Assembly (NCBI RefSeq): GCF_014651055.1
Contig: NZ_BMWD01000011.1
Span: 1-64,000, forward strand
Length of the DNA: 64,000 bases
Direction of reading: 5' to 3'
From: Streptomyces fructofermentans
GTDB lineage: Bacteria > Actinomycetota > Actinomycetes > Streptomycetales > Streptomycetaceae
Shown piece after piece: positions 37,672 through 45,453 of the stretch. The notes under the pieces were generated by a model. The model searched no databases and was not told the origin of the DNA. It worked only from the letters and a program-made list of their open reading frames with translations. The position numbers and the translations under genes were made by a program. How positions within the stretch are numbered: the stretch's first letter is position 1; the number at the start of each line of letters is the position of its first letter.

Positions 37672-37707
37672 CTTCCGCAGCTTAGTCCCGCAAGCGGGGA
37701 CCGCTCA
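37672..37707 (-). promoter_or_regulatory. clpC promoter with a possible ClgR-type dyad
   Basis: Minus strand: -35 TGAGCG (37707-37702), 17-nt spacer, -10 TAAGCT (37684-37679). The spacer holds the dyad CCCGC-AA-GCGGG (37687-37698). ClgR sites are CGC/GCG dyads, so this is a candidate, but its place between -35 and -10 is unusual for an activator. Confidence 0.45.
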
Positions 37708-38057
37708 TTCCAACTGCCGACACCGGACCGACAACCGGCACTGCCTCCGGGCGCCGAACGCCGACATCTGCTCCAACCTGATGGTGCGAGACGATGTTCC
37801 CGCAGGCCAGGCAGATACCCCCACCATCTGTACGCCGATGGCGAACGTGAGATGCCCGAGCCTTGCGTGTCGCCCCTCCCACTAGGGATGTCTTACCCGC
37901 ACGCGGTGACACTCCATGCCGAGCGCACCGGTTCCCTCCGCTATGGGCGAACACCCCTGCCCCGCCGGCCGCCCGCGGACGCACCGATTCCGGGCACCCG
38001 TCGCACACGCCGGACCACCCAGCGTAACTCCGGCGCCCTCGGGACGGTTGGTCCTGC
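37708..38057. other. Divergent spacer between clpC and the SCO3374-like gene
   Basis: 350 bp; less GC-rich in its first half (37710-37900). No gene, repeat or clear plus-strand promoter identified. Confidence 0.4.
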
Positions 38058-38861
38058 ATGGTTCCCACGGTCCCCTTTCCCCGCCGGCCGTCCGGGGCGG
38101 ACGACCCGAGCGACACGATCCGGCGTTGGTACGAGAACGAACTGGACTGGCCCACGGTGCCCGGTCCGCCGGTGGAACTGCCGACGGGGCGGCGTTTCGA
38201 CGTCCTGGACGTGCCCGCCGAGGCGGGGTACGCGGCGATGCGCCACCTGGGACCCGCGTCCCCGGTGTCCATGTGGGGCGGCCGCATGCGGCTCTTCGTC
38301 GCCGCGGGGAGCGCGGACGAGCTGCCGGGGCTGCTCGACTGGCTGGAGTGGGGAGGCATCCCGCTGGACCTCGGGGCGATCGGCGCGGGCGGACGCGTCG
38401 TGGCGCCACTGCCGCCGGGCCTGGCCCGTGCGCGCGGAAGGCGGACCCGCGAGGGTGCCGAGCGTGCCGAGGGCGCCGAAGGCGCCGAAGGCACCGGGAA
38501 CGCCACGAGCGCCGAGGGCACAGCCCACGGGATCAAAGACCGGGGCGACCGGGGCGGCACGGGTGGCACGGACCCCAGCGACCGCGAGGGCCGGGGGCCC
38601 TGCCGGGAGGACCGGGGCGCGGGCCGGGACGGCGCCGGCGCTCCCCTGATCCGCCGCGCCTACGGCCCGCAGGGGGCCGCCGTGTGGCTGCGGCCCCCCG
38701 TGCCGGGCCGCGAGGTGGAACCGTCGCTGCCGACGCTGTCGGCACTCGGTGGGGGCGGTGGGGGCGCCCCCGATCTCGTACGACTCGTGGACACGATGGC
38801 CGCGGAGTGCCACCGGATCCGGCTGCGCCGTTCCTGCGCTCAGCCGTTGGCCTTCTCGTAG
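38058..38861 (+). CDS. SCO3374 family protein, function unknown
   Basis: 267 aa. Conserved N-terminal half (about residues 1-125) with WYENELDWPTVPGPPV and GRRFDVLDVPAEAGYAAMRHLG, which resembles the start of bifunctional DNA primase/polymerase-type proteins in streptomycetes, but no catalytic motif is evident. Residues about 126-195 are a charged Glu/Gly/Arg low-complexity insert; the C-terminal end (VWLRPPVPG...LVRLVDTMAAECHRI) is conserved again. Its last 22 bp overlap the end of lsr2 on the other strand. I cannot assign a function. Confidence 0.8.
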   Translation: MVPTVPFPRRPSGADDPSDTIRRWYENELDWPTVPGPPVELPTGRRFDVLDVPAEAGYAAMRHLGPASPVSMWGGRMRLFVAAGSADELPGLLDWLEWGGIPLDLGAIGAGGRVVAPLPPGLARARGRRTREGAERAEGAEGAEGTGNATSAEGTAHGIKDRGDRGGTGGTDPSDREGRGPCREDRGAGRDGAGAPLIRRAYGPQGAAVWLRPPVPGREVEPSLPTLSALGGGGGGAPDLVRLVDTMAAECHRIRLRRSCAQPLAFS

Positions 38862-39175
38862 GCCTCGCGAATGGACGCCGGAACACGGCCGCGGTCATTG
38901 ACGTCGTGGCCGTTCTCCTTGGCCCACGCGCGGATCAGAGCGGTGTCCTGGCTGCCGCCGGACGCCGCACGGGCCTTTCCGCGGCTCCCCGAGGCACGGC
39001 CACCGGTACGACGACCGCCCTTGACGTACGGGTCGAGAAGTCCACGAAGCTTGTCCGCATTGGAAGTCGTGAGGTCGATCTCGTACGTCTTGCCGTCCAG
39101 CGCGAACGTCACGGTCTCGTCAGCCTCGCCACCGTCGAGGTCATCGACAAGAAGGACCTGAACCTTCTGTGCCAC
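38840..39175 (-). CDS. lsr2: Nucleoid-associated xenogeneic silencer Lsr2
   Basis: 111 aa. The N-terminal dimerisation domain (VQVLLVDDLDGGEADETVTFALDGKTYEIDL region, residues 1-60) and C-terminal DNA-binding domain with the AT-hook-like RGR (NDRGRVPASI) are joined by a basic Gly/Arg linker. Lsr2 coats AT-rich DNA and silences specialised metabolite clusters in Streptomyces. The GTG at 39175 (VAQKV) matches known Lsr2 starts, with AAGGAA upstream; an ATG at 39190 is possible. The 3' end overlaps the convergent SCO3374-like gene. Confidence 0.96.
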   Translation of the reverse strand: MAQKVQVLLVDDLDGGEADETVTFALDGKTYEIDLTTSNADKLRGLLDPYVKGGRRTGGRASGSRGKARAASGGSQDTALIRAWAKENGHDVNDRGRVPASIREAYEKANG

Positions 39176-39241
39176 CGGATTTCCTTTCATCGATATCTAC
39201 GGGCCGAGGGTCCGCGGCATCCGCCACTGTTTCACGCCCCT

Positions 39242-39270
39242 GTTATATGCAGTACTGCAGTACGTCGGAA
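39242..39270 (-). promoter_or_regulatory. lsr2 promoter with overlapping palindromes
   Basis: Minus strand: -35 TTCCGA (39270-39265), 17-nt spacer, -10 TATAAC (39247-39242). The spacer is filled by two interlocking perfect palindromes, TGCAGTACTGCA (39248-39259) and GTACTGCAGTAC (39252-39263). This is a likely operator, perhaps for autoregulation or another silencer. Confidence 0.6.
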
Positions 39271-39411
39271 AGCAAACCGCTTTTGCCGGAAAAACACAAA
39301 CCCCTGGCGGAGACCGATGGGAGACGGGAAGCCCGGAAACATGCGCGTTTCGGACATAGGACCCCTGGGCAAGGGCGAGCGGTGCACTTCGGGGGTTTTA
39401 CCCGCCGGCGA

Positions 39412-39951
39412 TCACAGATGCAGAAGCATCCGGCTGTTGCCCAAGGTGTTGGGTTTCACCCGTTCGAGACCCAGGAACTCGGCCACGCCCTCGTCATAGG
39501 AACGCAACAGCTCCGCGTAGACATCGGTGTCGACCGGCGTCTCACCGATCTCCACGAAGCCGTGCTTGGCGAAGAAGTCCACTTCGAAGGTCAGGCAGAA
39601 TACGCGGCGAACGCCCAGCCAGCGGGCGGTCTCCAGCAACTTCCCCAGCAACTGGTGGCCGACGCCCGCGCCCTTCATGGCCGGGTCCACGGCGAGAGTG
39701 CGGACTTCCGCGAGGTCTTCCCACATCACGTGCAGAGCGCCGCAGCCCACGACCTCCGCACCCGGACCCGTGCCGCGTTCCGCGACCCAGAACTCCTGGA
39801 TGTCCTCGTAAAGGGTCACCGTCGCTTTGTCGAGCAGGATCGAGCCGCGGACGTACGCGTCGAGGAGACGGCGAACGGCCGGGACATCGCCGGTCCTGGC
39901 CCGGCGGACGGTGACGGCATTAGTGCTGACTTCGGGCTGCTCTGCTGGCAT
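39412..39951 (-). CDS. argA: GNAT amino-acid N-acetyltransferase (N-acetylglutamate synthase type)
   Basis: 179 aa. It closely resembles the stand-alone actinobacterial ArgA (Mycobacterium Rv2747 type), which acetylates glutamate to start arginine synthesis. Shared stretches include VRRARTGDVPAV, EFWVAE, VVGCGALHVMWEDLAEVRTLAVDPAM, the acetyl-CoA loop GAGVGHQLL, VFCLTFEVDFFAKHGF, and the end VKPNTLGNSRMLLHL. No amino-acid kinase domain. The ATG at 39951 follows the BlaI gene's stop by 9 bp, and a -10-like TAGCGT (39963-39958) inside that gene's end suggests an extra leaderless promoter. Role rests on family resemblance. Confidence 0.85.
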   Translation of the reverse strand: MPAEQPEVSTNAVTVRRARTGDVPAVRRLLDAYVRGSILLDKATVTLYEDIQEFWVAERGTGPGAEVVGCGALHVMWEDLAEVRTLAVDPAMKGAGVGHQLLGKLLETARWLGVRRVFCLTFEVDFFAKHGFVEIGETPVDTDVYAELLRSYDEGVAEFLGLERVKPNTLGNSRMLLHL

Positions 39952-39960
39952 GACCGGACG

Positions 39961-40413
39961 CTATCGCCCGGTCTCGCCCCCGTCGGCGGCGGGGTTCTCG
40001 CGGGGCGGGTTCTCGGCGGGGTTCTGCTCCGGGTTCTGCGCGGGAGGCGTTTCCGGTCCTTGGACCATACGCACGGCATCGCTCAGCGCTTCACGCTGTT
40101 CCGGCGACATCATGCCGAAGAACGCGACGAGAGCGGCCGCCTGGTTGTCGCTCTGCGACCAGGCCTCGTTCATCAGCGCGGCCGAGTACGCCGCCCGCGT
40201 GGAGACCGCCTCATATCGATAGGCCCGGCCTTCCGCCTCGCGGCGCACCCAGCCCTTCTGATGGAGATTGTCCAAAACGGTCATCACCGTGGTGTAGGCG
40301 ATGGTCCGCTCCTGCTGAAGGTCTTCCAGGACTTCCCGAACGGTCACCGGGCGGTTCCACTTCCACACCCGCGTCATGACCGAGTCTTCGAGTTCTCCCA
40401 ATGGGCGAGGCAC
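39961..40413 (-). CDS. BlaI/MecI family transcriptional repressor
   Basis: 150 aa. Winged-helix BlaI domain (residues about 5-75: LGELEDSVMTRVWKWNRPVTVREVLEDL ... IAYTTVMTVLDNLHQKGWV), then a helical dimerisation end and a Pro/Asn/Glu-rich tail (PPAQNPEQNPAENPP). Such repressors are usually paired with an M56 BlaR sensor protease; none is seen here. It is the first gene before argA. The GTG at 40413 has TATTGT (40427-40422) 8 nt upstream, probably leaderless. Confidence 0.88.
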   Translation of the reverse strand: MPRPLGELEDSVMTRVWKWNRPVTVREVLEDLQQERTIAYTTVMTVLDNLHQKGWVRREAEGRAYRYEAVSTRAAYSAALMNEAWSQSDNQAAALVAFFGMMSPEQREALSDAVRMVQGPETPPAQNPEQNPAENPPRENPAADGGETGR

Positions 40414-40482
40414 AGTTCAGAACAATAGGGGGAGATGTCGCCAATCACGTGGTGGACGTGGCTTTGAGTGGCAAACGGCAAC

Positions 40483-40523
40483 AAAAAGGGCGTACGACTC
40501 GGAAATCCGATGAGTCGTACGCC
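40483..40523 (-). terminator. Rho-independent terminator of the 59-aa membrane gene
   Basis: On the minus strand a 12-bp perfect stem (GGCGTACGACTC / GAGTCGTACGCC, 40489-40523) is followed by CTTTTTG, one of the few U-tailed terminators in this window. Confidence 0.85.
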
Positions 40524-40584
40524 GGTGCGGGGCGTCCGCCGCCGGGGTCCGGGCCCTCCGTTCGGGGCGCCCGGGTCCCGGGGC

Positions 40585-40764
40585 TCAGGCGGTGCCGTCG
40601 CGGGGGGCCTGGCGGGTGTTCTCGGCACGGGCGAGGGCCGCGTCCACGGCGGCGTCCTCCTTGGCCTTGTTGGCGCCGCCCTGGGTCTTCACGATCGTCA
40701 CGATCAGACCGCCGAAGAACACGGCCATCACTACCGGGGGCACGAGCGCGGAGACGTATTCCAT
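40585..40764 (-). CDS. 59-aa single-span membrane protein
   Basis: Encodes MEYVSALVPPVVMAVFFGGL..., with one hydrophobic helix (residues about 5-26) and a charged Lys/Glu/Ala/Arg-rich cytoplasmic tail. Third codon positions are mostly G/C as in real genes. The start at 40764 is marked by TACCCT (40777-40772) 7 nt upstream, so leaderless, and a U-tailed terminator ends the transcript, making a complete small transcription unit. No known function; conserved-looking small membrane peptides of this kind occur in streptomycetes. Confidence 0.75.
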   Translation of the reverse strand: MEYVSALVPPVVMAVFFGGLIVTIVKTQGGANKAKEDAAVDAALARAENTRQAPRDGTA

Positions 40765-40813
40765 GCCGTCCAGGGTAGCCAGGCCCCCTCCGCGGTCCCG
40801 TACGCGGGTCGGG

Positions 40814-41458
40814 TCAGACCGCGGCGAGCTGCTGCGGGGGGCCCGCGGGCGGGGCCGCGGGTTTGCGCCTCGGCGGGAACACCTCTCCGGGGGTGGGGAT
40901 GGGGCGCTCCCTGCGCGGGGTGTCCGGGCGCGGTTCGGGAGCCGGCTTCTGCGCGGGCTTCCCGTCGGGTCCGGGGTTCCCGGTGGCGTCGGCCGCGGCC
41001 GCGAGGCCGCCCCGGATCGCCGTCAGGCGCGTACGGGAGCGGGAGGCGGGGACGCTGCGCAGGGCGAGGCGGGTGCGGACCTCGCGTTCCGCCAGGTCCT
41101 GGCAACGGGCGAGGAGCGCGGCGGCGACGGGGTTGCCGCTCAGCGCGCGCAGCGCGGACAGGTCGTCGGCGCCCGGCAGGTAGCCGGAGGCGAGGGCCTC
41201 CTCCAGCAGCGTCAGGAAGCCGGCCGCCGTCCCGGGCAGGGCCGCGCGGTAGCGGGCGAGGTCGGCCAGCAGGAAGGCGCGCAGCCGGGCGCCCTCCCGG
41301 GACGCCTCGTCCACCGACTCGGCGAGACGGAGGCAGTCCTGGACATCCTCGGGCGGGGCGGGGCTGGGCTGAAGGGCGAGGGCGAGCGCGCGTCGGAGCA
41401 CGCGCAGCTCCTCCGCACCGAACGCCATGCCGCCGCGGGATCCATAGGGCGTGGGCAT
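40814..41458 (-). CDS. Conserved helical protein, function unknown
   Basis: 214 aa. Residues about 15-150 form an Ala/Leu/Arg-rich helical domain (ELRVLRRALALALQPSPAPPEDVQDCLRLAESVDEA...), and the last 60 residues are Pro/Lys-rich and probably disordered. No signal peptide or membrane helix, and not recognised. The ATG at 41458 has TATCGT (41471-41466) 7 nt upstream, so leaderless; an internal ATG at 41428 is an alternative. Upstream of the 59-aa gene with a 49-bp gap, but each seems to have its own promoter. Confidence 0.72.
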   Translation of the reverse strand: MPTPYGSRGGMAFGAEELRVLRRALALALQPSPAPPEDVQDCLRLAESVDEASREGARLRAFLLADLARYRAALPGTAAGFLTLLEEALASGYLPGADDLSALRALSGNPVAAALLARCQDLAEREVRTRLALRSVPASRSRTRLTAIRGGLAAAADATGNPGPDGKPAQKPAPEPRPDTPRRERPIPTPGEVFPPRRKPAAPPAGPPQQLAAV

Positions 41459-41587
41459 GATCGTGACGATACGCGCTAATCAGACAAAATCCGCAGATTG
41501 CCGTTCGGCGGTTTGGTTGCCGGGGCCCTCCGGGGGTGGGGCCGGGGGCGGGGGTGCGGGCTCTGACCCGGGTGCGCGTGGGTCGTG

Positions 41588-41895
41588 GTTGCGCGCGCCG
41601 TTCCCCGCGCCCCTGACGGGGCGGGGGCCGCAGGACTTGACTCGGGTGCGCGTGCGCTGTGGTTGCGCGCGCCGTTCCCCGCGCCCCTGACGGGGCGGGG
41701 GCCGCAGGACATGACTCGGGTGCGCGTGCGCTGTGGTTGCGCGCGCCGTTCCCCGCGCCCCTGACGGGGCGAGGACTGCGGGCCTTGACCCGAGTGCGCG
41801 TGCGTCGTGGCTTGGCGCGCCGTTCCCCGCGCCCCTGGCGGGGCGGGGGCCGCAGGGTTGCGCGCGCCGTTCCCCGCGCCGCTGGCGGGGCGGGG
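41588..41895. repeat. Tandem array of a 74-bp streptomycete intergenic repeat
   Basis: GTTGCGCGCGCCGTTCCCCGCGCCCCTGACGGGGC-type units start at 41588, 41662 and 41736 (exact period 74), a diverged copy near 41810, and a last one at 41857. Each contains a GCGCG dyad and CCCC..GGGG hairpin potential, joined by GACTCGGGTGCGCGTGCG. Fills nearly all of the 445-bp spacer after coaX. Related in core sequence to the array at 21471. Confidence 0.88.
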
Positions 41896-41903
41896 GCCGG
41901 GGG

Positions 41904-42701
41904 TCAGGTTCGGGAGATGTTGCGTTCGTAGACCAGGCGGAGGCCGATCAGGGTGAGCCACGGCTCGTGCTCGTCGATGACCGAGGACTCGCCGAGCACC
42001 ATCGGGGCCAGACCACCGGTGGCGATGACCGTGACGTCCTCGGGGTCGTCCGCCAGCTCCCGGGCCATCCGGCCCACCACTCCGTCGACCTGTCCCGCGA
42101 AGCCGTACAGGATGCCCGCCTGCATGGCCTCCACCGTGTTGCGGCCGATGACGCTGCGGGGGCGGACGAGTTCGATCTTGCGGAGCTGGGCGCCGCGCAC
42201 CCCGAGGGCCTCGACGGAGATCTCGATGCCGGGGGCGATCGCGCCGCCCGCGTACTCCCCCCGAGCGGACACGGCGTCGAAGGTCGTCGCCGTACCGAAG
42301 TCCACGACGATCGCGGGGCCTCCGTACAGCTCCACGGCGGCGACCGCGTTGATGATGCGGTCGGCGCCGACCTCCTTGGGGTTGTCCGTGAGGATCGGGA
42401 CGCCCGTCTTGATGCCCGGCTCGACGAGGACGGCGGGTACGTCGCCGTAGTGGCGGCGGGTCACCTCGCGCAGCTCGTGGAGGACCGAGGGGACGGTCGA
42501 GCAGATCGCGATGCCGTCGATGCCGTCGCCCAGCTCGTCGCCGAGGAGCGGGTGCATGCCCATCAGCCCCTGGAGGAGGACGGCCAGCTCGTCCGCGGTG
42601 CGGCGCGCGTCCGTGGAGATGCGCCAGTGCTCGACGATGTCCTCGCCGTCGAAGAGGCCCAGGACGGTGTGGGTGTTGCCGACGTCGATGGTGAGCAGCA
42701 T
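41904..42701 (-). CDS. coaX: Type III pantothenate kinase
   Basis: 265 aa. First step of CoA synthesis, ATP-dependent phosphorylation of pantothenate; the type III enzyme resists feedback by CoA and needs a monovalent cation. ASKHA motifs: LTIDVGNTHTVLG at the N-terminus, GADRIINAVAA (substrate/dimer loop) and VVDFGTATTFDAV, then GGAIAPGI and ATGGLAP. Last gene of the DUF2520-panC-nadB-nadC-coaX run; its ATG lies 2 bp after the nadC stop. Pairing with panC in the same run joins pantothenate supply and use. Confidence 0.95.
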   Translation of the reverse strand: MLLTIDVGNTHTVLGLFDGEDIVEHWRISTDARRTADELAVLLQGLMGMHPLLGDELGDGIDGIAICSTVPSVLHELREVTRRHYGDVPAVLVEPGIKTGVPILTDNPKEVGADRIINAVAAVELYGGPAIVVDFGTATTFDAVSARGEYAGGAIAPGIEISVEALGVRGAQLRKIELVRPRSVIGRNTVEAMQAGILYGFAGQVDGVVGRMARELADDPEDVTVIATGGLAPMVLGESSVIDEHEPWLTLIGLRLVYERNISRT

Positions 42702-42703
42702 GC

Positions 42704-43738
42704 CTACTCAGCCCCGCTCGTGGACGCCTCGGAGGCGTCGCGGAGGTCGAGGCCGATGTCCAGGATGGGCGCGGAGTGCGTGAGGGCGCCCACCGCCAGG
42801 AAGTCGACGCCCGTCTTCGCGTACGACTGCGCGCTCTCCAGCGTGAGGCGGCCGGAGGCCTCCAGGAGCGCGCGGCCGGCCACGAGGGCCACGGCCTCCT
42901 CGCACTCGGCGGGCGTGAAGTTGTCCAGAAGGATCAGGTCGGCGCCGGCGTCCACGACCTCGCGGAGCTGGTGCAGGGTGTCGACCTCCACCTCGATCGG
43001 CACGTCCGGGAAGGCTTCCCGGACGGCCTCGAAGGCCTGGGTGACGCCGCCCGCGGCGACCACGTGGTTGTCCTTGACGAGCGCCGCGTCCGAGAGGGAC
43101 ATGCGGTGGTTGACGCCGCCGCCCGCGCGGACCGCGAACTTCTCCAGGGAACGCAGCCCGGGCGTCGTCTTGCGGGTGTCGCGCACCCGCGCGCCGGTGC
43201 CCTCCAGGACGTCCGCCCACGCGCGCGTGGCGGTGGCGATGCCGGACAGGCGGCACAGCAGGTTGAGCGCGCTGCGCTCGGCGGTCAGCAGGTCGCGGGT
43301 GCGCGTGGTGACGCTCAGCAGCTTCTGGCCCGCCTCGACGCGGTCGCCGTCCTCGACATGCCGCTCGACCTCGAACTCGTCCGTGCAGACCACCGAGACG
43401 ACCGCCTCGGCGACCCGCAGGCCCGCCACGACCCCGGCCTCGCGGGCCGTGAAGTCGGCGGTGGAGACGGCCTCCTCCGGGATCGTCGCGACCGTGGTCA
43501 CGTCCACGCCGTGGTCAAGGTCCTCCTCGACGGCCAGGTTCGCGATGTCCTCCACCTCTACGGGGTCGAGCCCGGCGTCCGTGAGGAGCTGCGCGAGGGC
43601 GGGGTCGAGCCCGCACTCGGCGTAGGCCGCGTACTCGTCGGGGGTGATGCCGTACTCCCCTTCGGCGCCGCAGCCGCAGCCGTCGCCGCAGCCACCGCCT
43701 GAGAGGAGGGGAAGGTCGGGGGTGCTCACGTCTGTCAC
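42704..43738 (-). CDS. nadC: Nicotinate-nucleotide pyrophosphorylase (quinolinate phosphoribosyltransferase)
   Basis: 344 aa; converts quinolinate and PRPP to nicotinate mononucleotide. Signatures: EDLDHGVDVTT, LNLLCRLSGIAT, ARVRDTRKTTPGLR (PRPP/quinolinate Arg and Lys), HRMSLSDAALVKDNH and LLDNFTP. It is longer than the usual ~285 aa because of a ~45-residue N-terminal extension with a cysteine-rich knot (GGGCGDGCGCG, residues about 14-24) of unknown role, perhaps metal binding. The GTG at 43738 overlaps the nadB stop by 4 bp (GTGA); a GTG at 43729 is an alternative. Confidence 0.94.
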   Translation of the reverse strand: MTDVSTPDLPLLSGGGCGDGCGCGAEGEYGITPDEYAAYAECGLDPALAQLLTDAGLDPVEVEDIANLAVEEDLDHGVDVTTVATIPEEAVSTADFTAREAGVVAGLRVAEAVVSVVCTDEFEVERHVEDGDRVEAGQKLLSVTTRTRDLLTAERSALNLLCRLSGIATATRAWADVLEGTGARVRDTRKTTPGLRSLEKFAVRAGGGVNHRMSLSDAALVKDNHVVAAGGVTQAFEAVREAFPDVPIEVEVDTLHQLREVVDAGADLILLDNFTPAECEEAVALVAGRALLEASGRLTLESAQSYAKTGVDFLAVGALTHSAPILDIGLDLRDASEASTSGAE

Positions 43739-45453
43739 TGCTCCTGGGGACGGGGCTGCTGGGTCGAGGGGAAGTCTGGGGTGTCGGTGGTGTGCACGGC
43801 GAGCGTCCGGTCGGGATTCAGCCGTACGACGATGTGGCGCCGCCAGTTCACGTCGTCCCGGTCGCCGTGGTCCTCGCGCCAGTGGCAGCCGCGGGTCTCC
43901 TCGCGCAGCCTGGCGGCGGCGACCAGCACGCGGGCGACGCACAGGAGGTTGGTGGCCTCCCAGGTGTCGACACCCGGTTCGGCCGTCTTGCCGTTCTCGT
44001 CGAGGGCGTCGCGTGCCTCGCTGTGCAGCCGCTGGAGGCGGTCGGCGGCGGCCTCCAGGGAGGACGCGGAGCGCAGCACCCCCGCGCCGTCCGTCATGAT
44101 CCGCTGGATCGCGAACCGGGCCTCGGGGGCGAGCAGCGGGTGCGCGGGCCTGTCGGGCCGCGCGACCGGCGCGGGCACGCGCGCGTGGAGGCCGTCCTCC
44201 GCGTGGCGGCCGGTGATGTCGGCGGCGATGCGCTCGGCGTAGACCAGCCCTTCCAGGAGCGAGTTGGAGGCGAGCCGGTTGGCGCCGTGGACGCCGGTGC
44301 AGGCGACCTCGCCGCACGCGTACAGGCCGGGGACCGTGGTGCGCCCGCGGGAGTCCGTACGGACGCCGCCGGAGGCGTAGTGCGCGGCCGGGGCGACGGG
44401 GACCGGCTCGGTGACCGGGTCGATGCCGTGGGCGCGGCAGGCGGCCAGGATCGTCGGGAAGCGGTGCTCCCACATATCGGCGCCGAAGTGCCGGGCGTCT
44501 AGGTACATGTGCTCGGCGTCCTGCTCCTGCATGCGCCGCATGATGCCCTTGGCGACGATGTCGCGGGGCGCGAGTTCGGCGAGCTCGTGCTGTCCGACCA
44601 TGAAGCGCGTTCCGTCGGCGTCGACGAGGTGGGCGCCCTCGCCGCGGACGGCCTCGGAGACCAGCGGCTGCTGGCCCTCGGCGTCCGCGCCGAGGAAGAG
44701 CACGGTCGGGTGGAACTGGACGAACTCCAGGTCGCTGACCTCGGCCCCGGCACGCAGCGCGAGCGCGACGCCGTCGCCGGTGGACACGGACGGGTTGGTC
44801 GTCGCGGAGAAGACCTGGCCCATGCCACCGGTCGCCAGGACCACCGCGGGCGCGTGGACGGCTCCCACGCCGTCGTGCTGGCCCTCGCCCATGACGTGCA
44901 GGGTCACTCCGGCCGTACGCCCCTCGGCGTCCGTGAGCAGGTCGAGGACGAGTGCGTTCTCGACGGTGCGCAGGCCGCGGGCGCGGACCGCCTCGACCAG
45001 GGCCCGGGAGATCTCGGCGCCGGTGGCGTCGCCGCCGGCGTGCGCGATGCGGCGGCGGTGGTGGCCGCCCTCCCGGGTCAGCTCCAGGAGGCCCTCTTCG
45101 GACTCGTCGAAGTGCGCGCCGGTCTCGATGAGGCGGCGTACGGCGTCCGGGCCCTCGGTGACGAGGATGCGGACCGCCTCCTCGTCGCACAGGCCCGCGC
45201 CCGCCACCAGGGTGTCGTCGAGGTGCTGCTCGGGGGTGTCGCCCTCGCCGAGGGCCGCGGCTATGCCGCCCTGCGCCCAGCGGGTCGAGCCGTCGTCGAG
45301 GCGGGCCTTGGTGACGACGACGGTCCGCAGGCCGGCCGCGTCGCAGCGCAGGGCCGCGGTGAGTCCGGCGACTCCGGAGCCGACGACCACGACGTCCGCG
45401 GCGACGGACCAGCCGGCCGCGGGCGCGTGCAGACGTATGCCTGTGCTGGTCAC
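43735..45453 (-). CDS. nadB: L-aspartate oxidase
   Basis: 572 aa flavoenzyme; oxidises L-aspartate to iminoaspartate, the first step of de novo NAD synthesis. The FAD Rossmann motif [14 protein letters not shown] is at about residues 22-35. The conserved succinate-dehydrogenase-like segments [52 protein letters not shown] and [25 protein letters not shown] follow. The quinolinate synthase gene nadA is not in this window. Coupled by 4-bp overlaps to panC upstream and nadC downstream. Confidence 0.96.
   Translation of the reverse strand: MTSTGIRLHAPAAGWSVAADVVVVGSGVAGLTAALRCDAAGLRTVVVTKARLDDGSTRWAQGGIAAALGEGDTPEQHLDDTLVAGAGLCDEEAVRILVTEGPDAVRRLIETGAHFDESEEGLLELTREGGHHRRRIAHAGGDATGAEISRALVEAVRARGLRTVENALVLDLLTDAEGRTAGVTLHVMGEGQHDGVGAVHAPAVVLATGGMGQVFSATTNPSVSTGDGVALALRAGAEVSDLEFVQFHPTVLFLGADAEGQQPLVSEAVRGEGAHLVDADGTRFMVGQHELAELAPRDIVAKGIMRRMQEQDAEHMYLDARHFGADMWEHRFPTILAACRAHGIDPVTEPVPVAPAAHYASGGVRTDSRGRTTVPGLYACGEVACTGVHGANRLASNSLLEGLVYAERIAADITGRHAEDGLHARVPAPVARPDRPAHPLLAPEARFAIQRIMTDGAGVLRSASSLEAAADRLQRLHSEARDALDENGKTAEPGVDTWEATNLLCVARVLVAAARLREETRGCHWREDHGDRDDVNWRRHIVVRLNPDRTLAVHTTDTPDFPSTQQPRPQEQ

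Noticed and set aside
41588-41895. Possible CRISPR-like or IS end repeats
   Set aside because: The sequence between cores is also repeated, so no unique spacers; no transposase nearby.
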